Both the position numbers and the translations under genes were made by a program. A stretch of DNA of 64,000 nt. Origin: Plumapathes pennacea (Eukaryota; Cnidaria; Anthozoa; Antipatharia; Myriopathidae). The stretch's first letter is position 1. Every line of letters begins with the position of its first letter. Positions 46,601 through 59,466 of this stretch are shown here, piece by piece. Below the pieces are notes generated by a model. The model had not been told where the DNA came from, made no database searches, and was given only the letters and a program-made list of their open reading frames with translations. The stretch spans positions 11,742,667-11,806,666 of the forward strand of contig OZ038465.1 in NCBI GenBank assembly GCA_964036295.1, written 5' to 3'.

Positions 46601-48704
46601 CAGTGACAAAAGGCTTGAGACACTCACACAGTTTCAGTAAATTCTCTACCGTTTCAGTTGGAAGACACCCCCTCCCTTTCCCCTGTTCAATGTTCAAGTG
46701 GCCTGAACCTGTTTTTCCAAACACACGCAACATTGTACACAGGGGAGGGGAGGGGGGAGAATGTGGGTTTCGCGCCTTCCAGTACACTTAATCAACGGAT
46801 TTGTGTCTAAAATATGTCAGTTTTTTTTAAAGTTTTCAAACCCCTCGAAGTCTTCCCGATTCTCAGCAACAACAACAACAACAACAACAACTACCACTTA
46901 AATTTTAAGTACTCTGCTAGTAATATAGGTAAACAAAGACACGTTACTGCAATAGAAGCTTAACAAAAGGAAGTACTTTCTATCAACTGAAATAGCCAGT
47001 ATGCTAATCTAGTCAGCATGGTCATTTTGTCCCAATAAATTATGGCATTTATAACTACAATAACCTGTTTATATCATCAGTTATCCAGTTTGGTTTCGTT
47101 ACCCTATTCGTGGCTGCCTTTCCGCTTGCACCGCTGTTCGCTCTCATCAACAACATCGTCGAACTTCGAATTGACGCAATCAACTTTGTGGTAAATTTCC
47201 GCCGGCCAGTACCTCAGCGGGCTCGGGGGATTGGTGCCTGGTTTGAGATTCTGCGCGTTATGAGTCGAGTGGCCGTTTTGGTGAACACGTTTGTCATTGC
47301 TTTCACGTCTGAGTTTATTCCGAGGTAAGTGAGTAGATTCTTCCACTTTACTTAAACAGACCCTCGCGTATTTTCTTTCACTGATGTTTAATCACTTACA
47401 GCGCATTTTTGGGTAGATTAATTATCCCGTAATTCATATATTCCGGTATATGAATCACAGAATACGCCGAGTATCAATCAAAATTCATTTCAATTTTCCG
47501 CGTGCCAACTTTTTGATCCATGTGACGTCACACGTTGAGATGGAGGCGCGCAGGAAATCCAAATGAACTTTGTGGCCTGAAAAATTAGTCCATAAATGGC
47601 ACCAAGTGCACATGATAATATATAAGTATCAAACTGGAACATTTTGAGAGGGCAGACTATTTATTTTATAGGCTGATGATCGTGCAACAACTTAGTATGG
47701 CTAATTCTTTGTAGAAGTCTTCCTCTTTTCTTTTTGAGGAACGAAGATTTTTTTATCGTTTAAGGTTGGTGTACCAATATTCGTACAGCCCCGATGGATC
47801 ACTCAAGGGTTATGTCGACAATTCCTTGTCCTACTTCAATGTGTCGGACTTCAGATCCAGATCTTTGCCAGATGAGCCATTCAAAAATCTTCCGTACAAC
47901 CAAAGCTTCTGCAGGTTAGCACTTGGTACTAACATAATAGCAGCAGAGCCGTTTTCGGATGACCGTCGGAGGTGGTCGCTCATGGAGTTTCCATGTATAC
48001 TCATTTCGGACTTGTTTGTCCAATTACATACTAGCATACCATTCAGAAAGTGATATACAGTTACCAAAGTCCCGAAACTATTGTCAGTAACACTGCCTAA
48101 GTGAAACCTCTACTAAGCGGCCACGTTTTGGCCGTCCCGATGAGTGTTCTCCTTTTTGTTTTTACCCCTATCAAGCTGCCACCAAAAAATTATTTCACGC
48201 AGTTTGGCTTTATTTTGAAAAAAATGATGACAAAGAGTCTGAAATCCTAGGATGGCCGCTTAATAGGGGATCGACTGTATCTATGTTGTGTTTGTAAAAG
48301 CTCTTTTGTTACGAATACTCACATGCTAACTTCTCCAACTCCACAGATACAAGGAATACTTCGAGCCAGTAAAGCCATACAGATACAGTCGGCAGCATTA
48401 CGTCGTCTTGGCGGCCAGGTTGACGTTTGTCATAGTCTTCCAATATTTTGTATTTGTAATCGTGGGCTTTCTGGATTGGCTTATCCCGGATGTGCCTCGT
48501 GCTCTGGATATCAAGATAAAGCGGGAAAACTACATCGCACGCGAGTGCATGAGTCGGAGCGAGACTGACGCGGCACGTGATTATGAGACTCGCACCTCGC
48601 GACGGGGTGGGTCAGTGGATACTCTGTACATGTCATGTGAAGCAATTCCAAGAGCACGTGGAGGGAATGTGTCCAGTAGTCGAGTTAATGAGAATCAGGT
48701 GTAA
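43656..48704 (+). CDS. Anoctamin (TMEM16), ANO7-like, paralogue A, 6 exons, 937 aa
   Basis: TMEM16 proteins are dimeric ten-helix membrane proteins acting as Ca2+-gated chloride channels or lipid scramblases. Exons: 43656-44075, 44563-46079, 46447-46571, 47081-47324, 47765-47914 and 48347-48704; the frame closes at TAA 48702-48704. Exon 1 is the cytosolic N-domain (DFVLVYVKGKAGDDEDKK, coiled-coil-like and charged). Exon 2 has AYPMHDG, YFAWLGMYNF (first helix) and the Cys-rich luminal loop MCPLCDKDCSFW, all like ANO7. Later come IQFGFVTLFVAAFPLAPLFA, YVDNSLSYFNVSDF and the last helix with DWLIPDVPRALDIKIKRE. The Ca2+ site is atypical: Glu654 of ANO1 corresponds to Lys642 and Asn650 to Ser638, while Glu683, Asp686, Glu715 and Asp719 fill the other positions. 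Channel activity is therefore doubtful; membrane localisation is an inference. Confidence 0.93.
44071..44168 (+). repeat. 49-bp tandem duplication spanning the exon 1 splice donor of anoctamin A
   Basis: ATGAGGTAAGAACATGAAAC recurs exactly 49 bp later (44071 and 44120), so the exon end GAG and the GTAAGA donor exist twice. Use of the second donor would add 49 bp and meet TGA three codons after the normal junction. Confidence 0.9.
46865..46890 (+). repeat. (AAC)n microsatellite
   Basis: CAACAACAACAACAACAACA-type run in the anoctamin A intron between exons 3 and 4. Confidence 0.9.
48098..48279. mobile_element. Degenerate Tc1-like MITE fragment
   Basis: Left AAGTGAAACCTCTACTAAGC and right GGCCGCTTAATAGGGGATCG...ACTGTA; CTAAGCGGCCAC and GGCCGCTTAA pair. 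It is in the last intron of anoctamin A, and its left terminus is eroded. Confidence 0.5.
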
Positions 48705-51020
48705 ATGATACCTAGGTGAATGGGCCCTTTACATTAAGCTGGTTACGTAACCAAAATCCACCACGTGACTAAAAATTGATCACCTCAGGCTTTTTGAATG
48801 CCCGAAATGGAAAGAGCGTGAACTAATATGTAGACACAAAGGGCCTATTGGTGAATAATCCAAATAGCAGCGTGGTATTGTTTAAGTCTCAGTTGCGCTG
48901 TGTGCGTTACACATGACGCACTTCCTTGGCCACAAAATGAGAAAAAAAATGTGTCGTTAGAATGGCATGGATGAGTTGAAAGAACGATAAGGATCATTCA
49001 GAAACTGGCATGTCAGCTCAGAAATGACAGGTGGAAAAACGACTGGAGAAGAATGCTGAAACTAAGAGTAAAGAGAAACCTTTTTGTTTTGCTCATGTTG
49101 ATTTGAAGTATATATTCAAGTGTAGTTTAGCGAGTAGAAAGCCCTTTATTTCAGTCTTTTTGGGCGCCTGCACATGCTGTGTAGTAGCTCGCACATGTCT
49201 CAATAGCGAGCTGCGGCTACTCTAACACTAGTACCGCACGCAAAAAAAGACAGACAGTGCTAAGTTTACTAGTAAGCACAGATATCAACCCCTCACCAAC
49301 TACGATGTAAGTCAGTAAATGAATAAAACTCTACTGTTATGCTGGCCACGTTGACTGTTGGTACGCTTACACTAAATTTATTATTATCGAAAGCATGAAT
49401 TCTTCTCGGCAACACCGTAAACACTACTGTTAGTGTACTCACTGAGAGTTTTCATTTGAGTGCTTCGGTCAGTTTACGAGTTGAGGTTTCAAGGCTGAGC
49501 CAAATCTGGCTCTGGTAGTGGAGGAATTAACATTCACAAGCAGTATTTATAAGTTAAATTTCGCCAAACCCCAAGCAAAATCCTCCACGAACATGTAGCA
49601 TGGATATACTACTGTTCGGAAAATTTAGTATCTGATCACATGCGCAGTTGCATGGCAGCTGATCCAGCAAATTAACTTTATGTTACCCTTACTGTGTTCG
49701 TAAATGACAGGGAGAACTCGTATTACAAACCTTGGCGGGACAATCATTACATTACCTAGACTAAACGAGCATGTGGACACGACGCACGTGATACAATTAA
49801 CCAATCAAACTAATGGCTTTTGTTGAATAAACGCCACCATGTTGGAATCACTCAAAGGGCAATATATTTTTTGTTAAAGAATGACCTGCGCTATAAGGCA
49901 GTTAACCACGCTTAGCCGTCAGTCAGTTGTCAATCGACAACGACTGAGAAATGCCTCCTAGATTGAAAAGTCACCTCGAGCTATTTAGCAGTTGTAGTGA
50001 ATGTATGGTACACTTTAGAGCGCCAAGCTGATGTACCAAGCTTTTTTAATCAAATGCGCGAGTGTTTGAAAGCTGTTAGAGAGACGTGCAGTCCAATAAA
50101 AAAGCACGCTCCCTGCTTCAAGTTCACCCAACATGGCCGTCATGACGTCACATGAACACACATAGCTGCGAACCCAGTGAAGCAAATTACCTTAGAAAAA
50201 AAAAACATCCGTAAAACTACTCGATGCAACTCGAGAGCCCAAGTGTGCCTGTTACATCGCGCAATGTCGCTGCGTAAATACGTTAAATGGATTACAAACA
50301 ATGCTTTAAACTTTTGCCGAAATACATTCTTTGACGTCACTTCTGTTGGTCAGCGGTCATCTTTTTCACATCGTGTTCAAGCACAATGTATGTTACACGG
50401 ATTATATTGAACTAATTTCAAATCTACTACCGATTCTAAGTTTTGGGTTTCCCAGCGAAGCCTAGAGGTTTTAAAGGTACCACTAAAACTGCACACACTG
50501 TTTCGAGTTGTAAGTGCCTCTATTTCAACACGGGGCCTATAGCAGGGAAATGATGGAATTATTTTCCTGTGAGAAACAGATTTATTCTGCGTTGGCGTAG
50601 AGATAAAACGTTAAATTTGTCAATTTAACTTTTTTCTTCAGTTTCTCACAGAGATATCACTATGCAGTAAAGACACAACTTTTGATACCTTGTTCAAATG
50701 AAAGCTTACCTAAAACTATCAATTATCACTGCATCATTCATACATTTTCTTCTTAAAAGGTTGAGAGAATCTGCATTTCTACTTTGTAATGAAAAGGTTT
50801 AGCGTTCACCCTTCGTCGTAGCAAGTGATCCGCATGGAAATTTTGTATTTTTGCATGAAATGAATTTAAGAGTTACACTATATTTTACGTGAAAGGTTTA
50901 GAGCTTGTTTTTGAAACAGAGGCAAAAAACAACTCGAAAATTGATGTTCCTTCCCACATTACGCAATGACCGCTGACTGCCAAAATAAGGGATTGCAGGA
51001 CCATAAATTACTTTTACGGT
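48705..51020. other. Region between the convergent anoctamin genes A and B
   Basis: It holds both 3' UTRs. AATAAA occurs at 49322 (for A) and TTTATT at 50581 (AATAAA on the minus strand, for B). Short ORFs in between (for example 50177-50410) show no motif. Confidence 0.5.
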
Positions 51021-54000
51021 CTATAACATTACGTTTACGTTGTCGACGTCGTCTGAATGATCACTGTCGCTGTCGTCAGCGCTTCGGAGCTTCTTCTTCG
51101 TCAGGTGATGCTCTCTCTTCTGCTTCAGTGCCAAGTTCTCCGGTACATCCGGGACCACCCAACGCACAAAAGAAGTTATACCGGACACAATAAACTGGAA
51201 AAGGAACACCATAGCCAGGCGGGCGGCGATCACGTGCCAGTATTGCTTGCTGTACTTGAAGGGGTTCGTGGGGTCGAAATAACCTTTATACCTGTACATA
51301 ATATTATTAATTGGTTAATGAGTAACTAAATGGTCCAGAAACTCATTTATATAGTCTTTCTCGCCATCCTTTTTTGACCAGGTTTTGATTAGGTTCTGAC
51401 CAAGTTAGTGACAAGGTTTTGATCAGGTTTCCATTCAAGACCAACTCAAAAGCTTAGTTGGTAGTTAGTGATGATGTTTATTTTAAAATAGGTATGGATG
51501 TCGATGCTACCTTTCATTGATGGTCAATGATGTACTATGGTGATATTGATAGTCATCATGACAGTAATGATGTTTTTATAATGATGTTATAGTCAGCTGG
51601 TCAAGCGTTACCTGCACATTGTCAGTCCTGTGGCGTTCACAAACTCGCTGGGATTGTCCGGTAGAGTTCCTGGCTCAGTCTCGTTGATGTACGAAATGCT
51701 CATGTATGCCAAGCTGTTGTCTAGGTAACCCTCCAGAGAACCACCAGAGTGCCGGTCTGGAGAATACTTGTACCAATAAACCAGTCTGGGAATAAACTCT
51801 GAGGTGAAGGACAAGACAAATGCGTTCACGAGGACGGAGATCTTGGTGACGCTTTCCAGAATTCCGGACCAGGCTCCAATATCCTCAGCATGCGTCACAT
51901 CCGGCCGACGATACTGGGACACAAAGTTGATAGCATCGACTCTCACCTCAGCAATGCTGTTGAGCAGAGCAAAGAGTGGGGCCAATGGAAAGGCAGCAAT
52001 GAACATGGTGACGAACCCATACTGCAAGACTGTAAAAGAAATCGAGCAAAGCGAGGGTTATCGGACTGAAATATCGCAAATGATGACCAATGCATGACTA
52101 ATAATACGGCATAAAAGTAGTAAAAATAGCATCAGTAAAAGCAATAGTAGTACTGGTCTGCACTGTCTGTCCAGTAGTGTTAGTAGAAGAAAAAATAAAT
52201 AAATCACTTTATTTAAGTCTCAATGTATTTAGCACTTACCGTACTAATTGGGGAGACTTGAAATGTAGAAACGAAATATCATAAACTGAACACAAACTCG
52301 TTAAGAATCCCAACTGGTCGAAGGCTAACCAGTTGGCTGTTTACATAGTGTGGCCGAGGATTTGAACTCAGGGCTACCGCGTTGCAAATTCAGCTAGTGG
52401 TCAGAGCGGGACTTGAACCTGGGACCTCCGGATTTCAAGTCCGGCGCCCTAACCACTCGGCCACACTGCCTTCTAAAGTAATAGTAGGATAACTGTAAAT
52501 TACCAACTCTAACAATATAAATAAGCCCTATAAATGCTCTAATAATCCCCCCTCCCTTCTAGAAGGTCATTTTTAAAAGCCCCCTCTCTAATAAGTATTA
52601 TAATATTGTAAACAGAGTGAGGAGCATGTCAGTGCTACTTCCATTGTACAGGTGTTCCGGTGAGAATTACCAATCACCAGCTGGAGTTTGAGTTAAGACG
52701 TATGTTTTATGACTTTGTGTATAGTTAGGTACCCTTCTGTCAATCGTTCTTACCAACTTCAAGGTACTCCCAGAACATGCCGTGTTCCTCTTGAGCGCTG
52801 AAATCGTAGTCCCTCACGTAACGAGGGTAATCCTCCGCGTCTGATTCCTTGCGTCTTTTCCACCATGTCATCAGAGCACTGAGAAAGAATGATCACATGA
52901 CATGAGAAGACCGCTCACATGACACATTAAGAATGAACACATGACATGAGAAGGACCAAGATGGGCAAGACTAAAGAAAAAGTTATAAAAGCTGGAAACA
53001 GGCAGAAAGAGAAGCTCACTCACCACTCAAAGGAAAGCAAACTGACAGAGGTGCAAAGGAAAAAATATTTAAATGATAATGACCGTGGAAGTAAAAGTTG
53101 GTCCCAGTGGTTTAATCATTGTCTTTGTCCGTGATAGCATATAAAAAGTAATTCTTTTAATGAGTGATACTTACGGAATTGCCACCTCGGTAATATTACC
53201 AATGATCTGCTGTCCAACCATGATGATGATTAGCTGAATACAAAGCTCCAGAAAGCAACCTTGCTCGCTACAGCTGTCCAGACGGTACTTATTGAGTACA
53301 CGACGGTACCTACTGGGCGTACCCACCACATACTCAGACTTGAAGAAGGCGATGTAGAAGATGGACGAATAGGTGTTCACAAACTGGAACATATACATCT
53401 TGATGGCAAAGCTGTCTTCGTACTCAGTCCTGGTTCTCGGGTTTTCCCAGTTGGTCAAAAAGGCCGCCAGCCGGTTGTAGACTATCTTGAGCAAATTGAT
53501 AGCCAATAAGTTCAGACAGGCGGCAGTTATTGTGGTGGCGGTGCGAGATCGGCTGCGTATTGTCTTATCACTGTTTGCACTGAGGACAGAAAAAATGATA
53601 GCGCGGTAGATGATCACGCCAACGAGTGCGGCTAACACCAATAAGATCATAAATGTGATGATAGAGATGATGACACTGAATCGTCGGCATCGCACACTTG
53701 CTGGTAAGTACGGCTCCATCTTGCCCGTCACGTGGTTTTTCCTTAGAGTCGTAACAGTCGACACGTATTCCGGTCGAAGTTGCTCTCCCGTTTCTTCGAA
53801 GTCGCTCAGATGCCACTCCTGCGCGAGGGAGGCCTGGCGGCGCTTCCAGAATTCGAGGAAAAGCGTGGCCCAGATGGAGGCTACCAAAGCCAAAAATAGA
53901 GTGCCCTGATTGTCGAAGAAGTGGGTGATGTAGGAATAAAGACAAGCTGATGTCGTTCCAGCCAAGTCATAGTAGCTACACCTTCTGTCGCACAAGGGAC

Positions 54001-57000
54001 ACATAATCCACTTCCCTTTGTTATCTGTGTCGCAGACATCTCTCACAGGAGGGCTGCTGGCTGCGGACCCAATGCCGTACAGGAACACAAACAAGCCGAT
54101 GATGGCCAGGGGAACTAGCGTGGCCGTGTAAAAGCCGAGCCAGGCGAAGTACATGGCGATCTCGCTTCCAAAGTAATCCTTGATGCCATCATACGGCTGG
54201 AACTTGTAGAAGCGGCCAAAACGCGCCCAGTCTTTCTTCAGGCGCTGTCGGTCGTTTGTGGGTGTATCCGCAGAACTGTCGAGATCTTCACCGTCGTGGA
54301 GTGGGTAACCAGCGGTGTAGGCACCATCGAAGAGGAGCTTCCTGAATCCCACATCATGGCGCATTTCCCCGAACTTTGCGGAGTAGACAATGCGCTGGAT
54401 AACGTAGTGACGATCGCTGGTTGTGAAGAACGTAGCCTGGTCTTGATAGCCTACGTACTTGGTCAGGTGTTCTCTCTTGAAGGAAGCCATAAAGAAGTCG
54501 GGCTTGTCCACTACGGTGGCGTCCTTGATCACCATGGGATTCTTTGTTTGCCACAGGTCCCTAATTGTTTCTCCTCCTGGTATGTTCAAGTACCAGGGTT
54601 TAGTCTCGATGTCGTTGGGCTGAATAGGCGCCTTCATATTCATCTTTTCTGCATTTTTCAGCAGAACATTCCATGGCAAATGTAGTTTTACAAAATGCCT
54701 TATAATTTCAGGACTCTGGAGATTAAAAAAAACCCGCATATTTCAGTAAAAGAAAAACCCAGACATTTCAGTAAAAATCCTGGATATACACGGAAATACA
54801 CGGCAACAGTACACTTTTGTGCCATAACATCTCTCGGTTACAGTGGTTAGTTGAAAGAAGGAAACAAAATACACAAACTATGTCGTCGAAATGCACTGCT
54901 CAGTTCATTTAAGAAAATTAAAACACTAATCAAGGCGCTGTACAAGCTATAATTACAGATTATTAAAGATTATAGCCTCAAATGTCAATTGATAAATTCT
55001 CAAAGCTGATGTGGAAGGCAACAATGATGCAATAAAAGGAGAAGGACAAAGTTGATCGGGCTGGTTAAACCAGTAAGTACCGCCGATCTCCAACGGCAAC
55101 AGAAAGACAAGGAAAGTATCTAATTGTCAACACGAACACTGTGGTGTTTTAATCTGCTATAGAGAACGTGATTTTTTATTCAATTCGCTGAGCTTCCATT
55201 TAAGTGGTCACAGCCTTTTCTTCAATGCAGGAATTGAAAGTTTTCTTCCCAGGTGGCAGAACTGAAGCGGGTAAATATTAATTTTATAGTCAGTTCATTC
55301 AGTACAATTTACTCTTTTTGTCGCAGCGTTTTTGTTTACCTAGCGTTTTTGGGCATTATTTTATTTTATTTCTTATTCAATCAAAACTGTGTATAACCAA
55401 TATGATTTGATTGTACTTACTTGGATCTGACCAATGTGAAAATTTTAGTGAAAATGAAAAAAACTATTCTTTTCAAATGGGACAAAAAGTATATACGGTA
55501 TTGTAGTATAATTCCCATTTGTAGGCCATATAACGGCAATTATTTGAGGGTTTTTTTAGTTTTCTTCAGTGGGCGAAGAGGATGTAGCCTTTTAAAATCA
55601 ACGTCCGCGAAGGTTGCCATTTTGGATGACATCATCGACCCTATTAGTCCTCTTCACCGAGTAGCCCGCAAAACACCCAAGAAGTGTCCAATATGTTGTA
55701 GAAAATGCGAGACTGTATATTGAACTTCAAATATCTTCAAAATATATTAATGCAAGAAAATCCTAAGGGTACGGTGCATGGTGCGGGTATGACGTACATG
55801 TTTGTGCGTCCGAGGGTTAAAAATCACGCAGCAAACACGGACCTCCGCTCAACTAACGTCCAGAATGAGAATGAGCTTTCATTTTAGTGTCGCATGTTCA
55901 GTTTATTTTTTCTAGGTTGCATGTATCCAGTTCGCTTTTAGAAGTGAAGAATTATTCAGTACCCACACCAGCGTTTGGTCCGTATAATTCACGGCTTTCA
56001 AGCCACTAAATGTCAAAGCACCAGTCATTCCAAAATCACTTTTTATAGAATACTGCGTTAGTGCTTGACCCTGCAATCTTCTTTAGTGCTGTCGTCTGGA
56101 CCCATGTGGTATTGGTAAATAAAATGTACTACGAGCCATTATTCAGTAGTTTTATAGGCGTTTGTTTAAATCACACAATCAAGAATCAGTGTCAATAATG
56201 CTTCTTTTCAATACAATATCTTGGACAAAAAATGAATATTTATACTTTATAATTGTTTTCACAGGCGGCTAAAACTCAAATAGAGTTGTTAGTAAGTACT
56301 TTAGATCAGGTGCCGCAATTACGAGGAAATTAGTTTCTGGACCTTTCTTGCACGATAGCACACTTTTAATGACATAAATCAAAACAACCAAAATTGGTCA
56401 CCAGAATGTTCTACAAAAGTTCGGTCGTTTCCACTTCAGTGGCTTATTTAACGTCCCACTTCGATTCCCAACATTATACTTCGACATAAACAGAATATTT
56501 TTACTTTTGTTTTTTTACCTTTTTGCTCGCGCAAGCCGATAGAGAGCAGGCGTACAAAGCCCTTGATGTAGACAGCTTGTTTGATATGTGTCGTTCAATA
56601 TTTGTGTTTTCCTGCACTTTTTGTGGAATTTACATTCGAAAGAGCAAAATTTCGCCGTACATGATCATATTAAAACAAGGCCACACTGTCGCTCTACGAT
56701 GAAGAAAAGCGAGAGAAAGAAAACTGAGATACGGGCAATTGCTACAATAAAGTAACTGGAAGTCGCTCTTAAATTAGATGAAATTTGCATATCGGTGTGC
56801 AATACATTAGAAGATATTTCGCGACTTGTCAGTGTGTTTCATGTAAGTGTTGTTTGTAATTATTGTGTAGCATCCGGAGCTTGATCGGAAATGTCCAGAG
56901 AGCGAGCAAAGCGCGATGCTTGGAGATTCTGGCACAAGTCAGTAACGCGGTCGATGCATGCGAGGGTTGAGCAGACACCGCCCACTTAGAAGCTGATCAG

Positions 57001-57500
57001 AACTTGAACAGTGCCGAAATTGCTTTGCACAAACATATCGCTGGAAATTGAGTTAAGAGAGATGAGTGTCAAAGATATCAAAACCAGGAAGCCTGAAAAG
57101 GAAACTGTACTGACACAGGGGGGCCACCGAAAGCTTAATTAAGACAAGACTAATACTGGTACATCTGTTTTAGAACCATTGAGGATGTCAAGAAACTCAC
57201 CTGGGGTGGAACCACTTCGTCTTCTTCAATCTCCAACCCTTGCTTCTTCAAGCTTCTGTGATACGACTCCCTTTGATTCGCCAATTCCCGAGCTTTGGCT
57301 TTGAATTCTGCATCTTCTTCTTCTTTCTCCTTGCACACGTCGTAGACTAACACGTAATCAACCTTCTTGCTTTCATCTGACTCAAAATACAGGCCCTTCG
57401 CAGGCTCGGACGGCTTCGACGGGTCCATACTGGGCTCTGCCATTTGCAGCAAAACTTGGTCGTCATTCGCAGCCTTCGTATATGACACTCCCTCAGCCAT
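51021..57500 (-). CDS. Anoctamin (TMEM16), ANO7-like, paralogue B, 5 exons, 884 aa
   Basis: Exons (minus strand): 57201-57500, 53175-54715, 52754-52878, 51612-52029 and 51021-51291; they total 885 codons with the stop. The start MAEGVSYTKA at 57500 is chosen; an in-frame ATG at 57575 would add 25 residues. The N-domain has DYVLVYDVCKEKEEED. Exon 2 contains AYPLHDGEDL, YFAWLGFYTATL and the luminal Cys cluster MCPLCDRRCSYYDL. The later part reads LQYGFVTMFIAAFPLAPLFA, YLDNSLAYMS and RWVVPDVPENLALKQKRE, with an Asp/Ser-rich tail. Ca2+-site residues are kept: Glu610 (ANO1 E654), Glu651 and Glu654 (E702, E705), Glu683 and Asp687 (E734, D738); the N650 position is Gly606 with Asn607 beside it. This copy is thus the better candidate for a Ca2+-gated protein. 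It lacks one intron that paralogue A has. The gene is convergent with A and divergent from C. Confidence 0.93.
52196..52470 (-). mobile_element. tRNA-Ser-derived SINE, full-length head
   Basis: On the minus strand it starts with a tRNA-like part (GGCAGTGTGGCCGAGTGGTT, an A-box; anticodon loop CTTGAAA giving TGA; B-box GGTTCAAGTCC). A body follows that is shared with the copies at 39431 and 40130 (CAAATCCTCGGCCACAC, GCCAACTGGTTAGCCTTCGA), and it ends in AT-rich sequence. It is in the anoctamin B intron between exons 3 and 4. Confidence 0.85.
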
Positions 57501-57901
57501 GCTCAAGGCTATAAACAACAGCGACTGGAATTCACTTGCGCGGGCCGACGTCAATGAGCGTCGATAAATTAGCATAGAAAGAATGAGCGAATCCTATTTG
57601 AAATTCATGAAGGTCAAAACTATAAATTGATTGACATATTGTGCACTGTGGCAGCATTGTTGATATTCAGTTTCAATCAATGCACATGTGGTATTTTTTG
57701 ATGTGCGAAATGCGTCAATTTTAAAGCTATCCTTCATGGTTGTAGTGTTTTTCTTTCACTTTATAAGAGTCTGTATTAAATTAGCCTGCGATAAATTGCC
57801 TTGTTTTAGTTTAGTTTTTTTATCACGCGAGGTTTTAACACGTCGTACTTTCGGTGGAAACCGACATTTTCTTGTTGTATATTTACTGTTGTGTTCCCTG
57901 T

Positions 57902-59466
57902 AGGAGGGCCTAGATGGGGGTAACTGTTGAGTGTTATGAAGCCAATGTTAAGTGTTATGTAAAAAGATACAGTTAAGTGTTACAAGACTAGATATTTTAA
58001 TATCTAACAAAAATAAAAAATAAAACAAAATAAAACAAGACAAAGTAAACACAAACTGTTCAGAAGTAAAAGTTGTAATTAAAAAGCAATGATGAAATTT
58101 TCAGTGTGAATGCCCCCCAAACCGCTATTTTTGCGGTGTCTTCTGGGTATCAAGATGGCTCGCGCACGCGGATCAGTGGCAGGGGACTTGGGCGAATTAA
58201 TTACTGGTCTGTCAGGAACGGCCGAATTTCTCCATCACCTTGGAAGATTGTATGATTCATTTGGCATCCACACAAAAGGGGCTGATCCGAGCCACATCAG
58301 TATCTCTGAGGCAAGGGCTAACATTGGCACTGTTCATAGTTATATGCAAGAAACTGTGAAAAGAGTGAAGGACACTCATAAAATTGAAGGCAAAGCGACT
58401 AATGGTCCCAAAGGAACTGTCTCAGGCCAGACTCAGGACTCCTTGAAAATTCTGAAGGAAGGCATGGAAGCACTAGAGGATGTATTTAAAGGGCAACCTG
58501 GATATGATCTTGATTTTACAACTCTTCCAACCAAACATGGTAGAAAACCTGCGTGCGGTATCGCATTTTAAGAATGACACACTTAGTCTTTTGACATATA
58601 CCCTGGACTTTGGGTCTAATGTCAAAGAATCACTGAAACGTGCTACCAAATGGTCAGCTAAATACTTCACCCATCCGTCGCCATACTATCCAGTACCAAA
58701 GTGCAATACGCGATTTGCTGATGTGGTGTACATGACACCCCTTTCCTCAGTGGAGATGGCCAAAGAGAGCCAACAGCTTATGGGAGACTGGGTGGAACCA
58801 TTCAGGTCAGTGCGCCAACGCACCTAAGGAGTGAAACCACAAAGGATAAAGGTGGAACCCTTCCAACAGTCGGAGTACCAGTCCATTGACTTGGAGACAG
58901 AGAGTCATGTCATTCATGGAACCTTGGGATCTGAGGAGTCTCACATGATTAGTGCTGCCACTGAGAGTGGACAGAACATGGCGACAGACAAGGGGCATTT
59001 GGATCAGAAAAATGAGTACGAAACAGACAGGGATGATAATACGGACATTGATGATGACAACAATGATTCTCTCAACAAAGACGAATTGGCTCTTCTCCGA
59101 CAACAACAGTGTCGAGATCTGGAAGAACTCTGAGAGCTGCTGTTAGGCTAGACCTTTCAGAGTGTTATGCGTAATACTAAACATTGCAATTAGGTGTTTA
59201 TAAGAACGTTACTACATTTAGGTGTATGTTCTTCAGAAATATGATATAATTAATTCGAATTAATTCCAGAAAGAAATTAACAAACTCAGTTTCCTGTTTC
59301 GTCATAGTTTTGAAGTAAAAGTAATTTTTAAAAGTACCATTATTTTGTCATTTTGTGGGGCTTCATTTTTTTACTGTTACGGCAAAAATTTTACTGTTAG
59401 CTGTGAAATGGCCTAAAATTTTACTGTTAACTGTTATGCAGACCCTCCTCCTATCTAGGCCCTCCT
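57902..59466. mobile_element. 1.57-kb element with 16-bp terminal inverted repeats
   Basis: The left end AGGAGGGCCTAGATGG (57902-57917) and right end CTATCTAGGCCCTCCT (59451-59466) are inverted repeats with one mismatch. Just inside are short subterminal repeats: TTAAGTGTTATG-like on the left (three copies) and TTTTACTGTTA on the right (three copies), as expected for transposase-binding ends. It encloses the broken ORF at 58152-59133. It lies between anoctamin genes B and C. A target duplication is not clear (at most GT). Confidence 0.7.
58152..59133 (+). pseudogene. Broken intronless ORF of unknown family inside the TIR element
   Basis: The frame opens with ATG 58152 (MARARGSVAGDLGELITGLS) and runs to 58571. 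The likely continuation (NLRAVSHFKNDTLSLLTYTL) is in another frame, so at least one frameshift has occurred near 58530-58560. That second frame has a single in-frame TAA at 58825-58827 and then continues to 59133 with an acidic, Asp/Asn-rich tail (DDNTDIDDDNNDSLNKDELA). Composition is strongly protein-like throughout. I recognise no transposase or other domain. It could be the decayed protein of the surrounding element or a captured retrocopy; there is no poly-A tail next to it. Confidence 0.6.

Noticed and set aside
46172..46627. 151-codon minus-strand ORF, Lys-rich
   Set aside because: Antisense to a pyrimidine-rich intron and exon 3 of anoctamin A; low complexity and no motif.
52398..52470. 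tRNA-Ser(TGA) gene on the minus strand
   Set aside because: A and B boxes and the anticodon arm are good, but the acceptor ends (GGCAGTG and TCTGACC) and the T stem pair poorly, and the SINE body follows directly; it is a SINE head.
55421..55887. Two ORFs of 100 and 60 codons in the first intron of anoctamin B
   Set aside because: Lys/Ile/Tyr-rich from AT bias, no splice context and no known motif.
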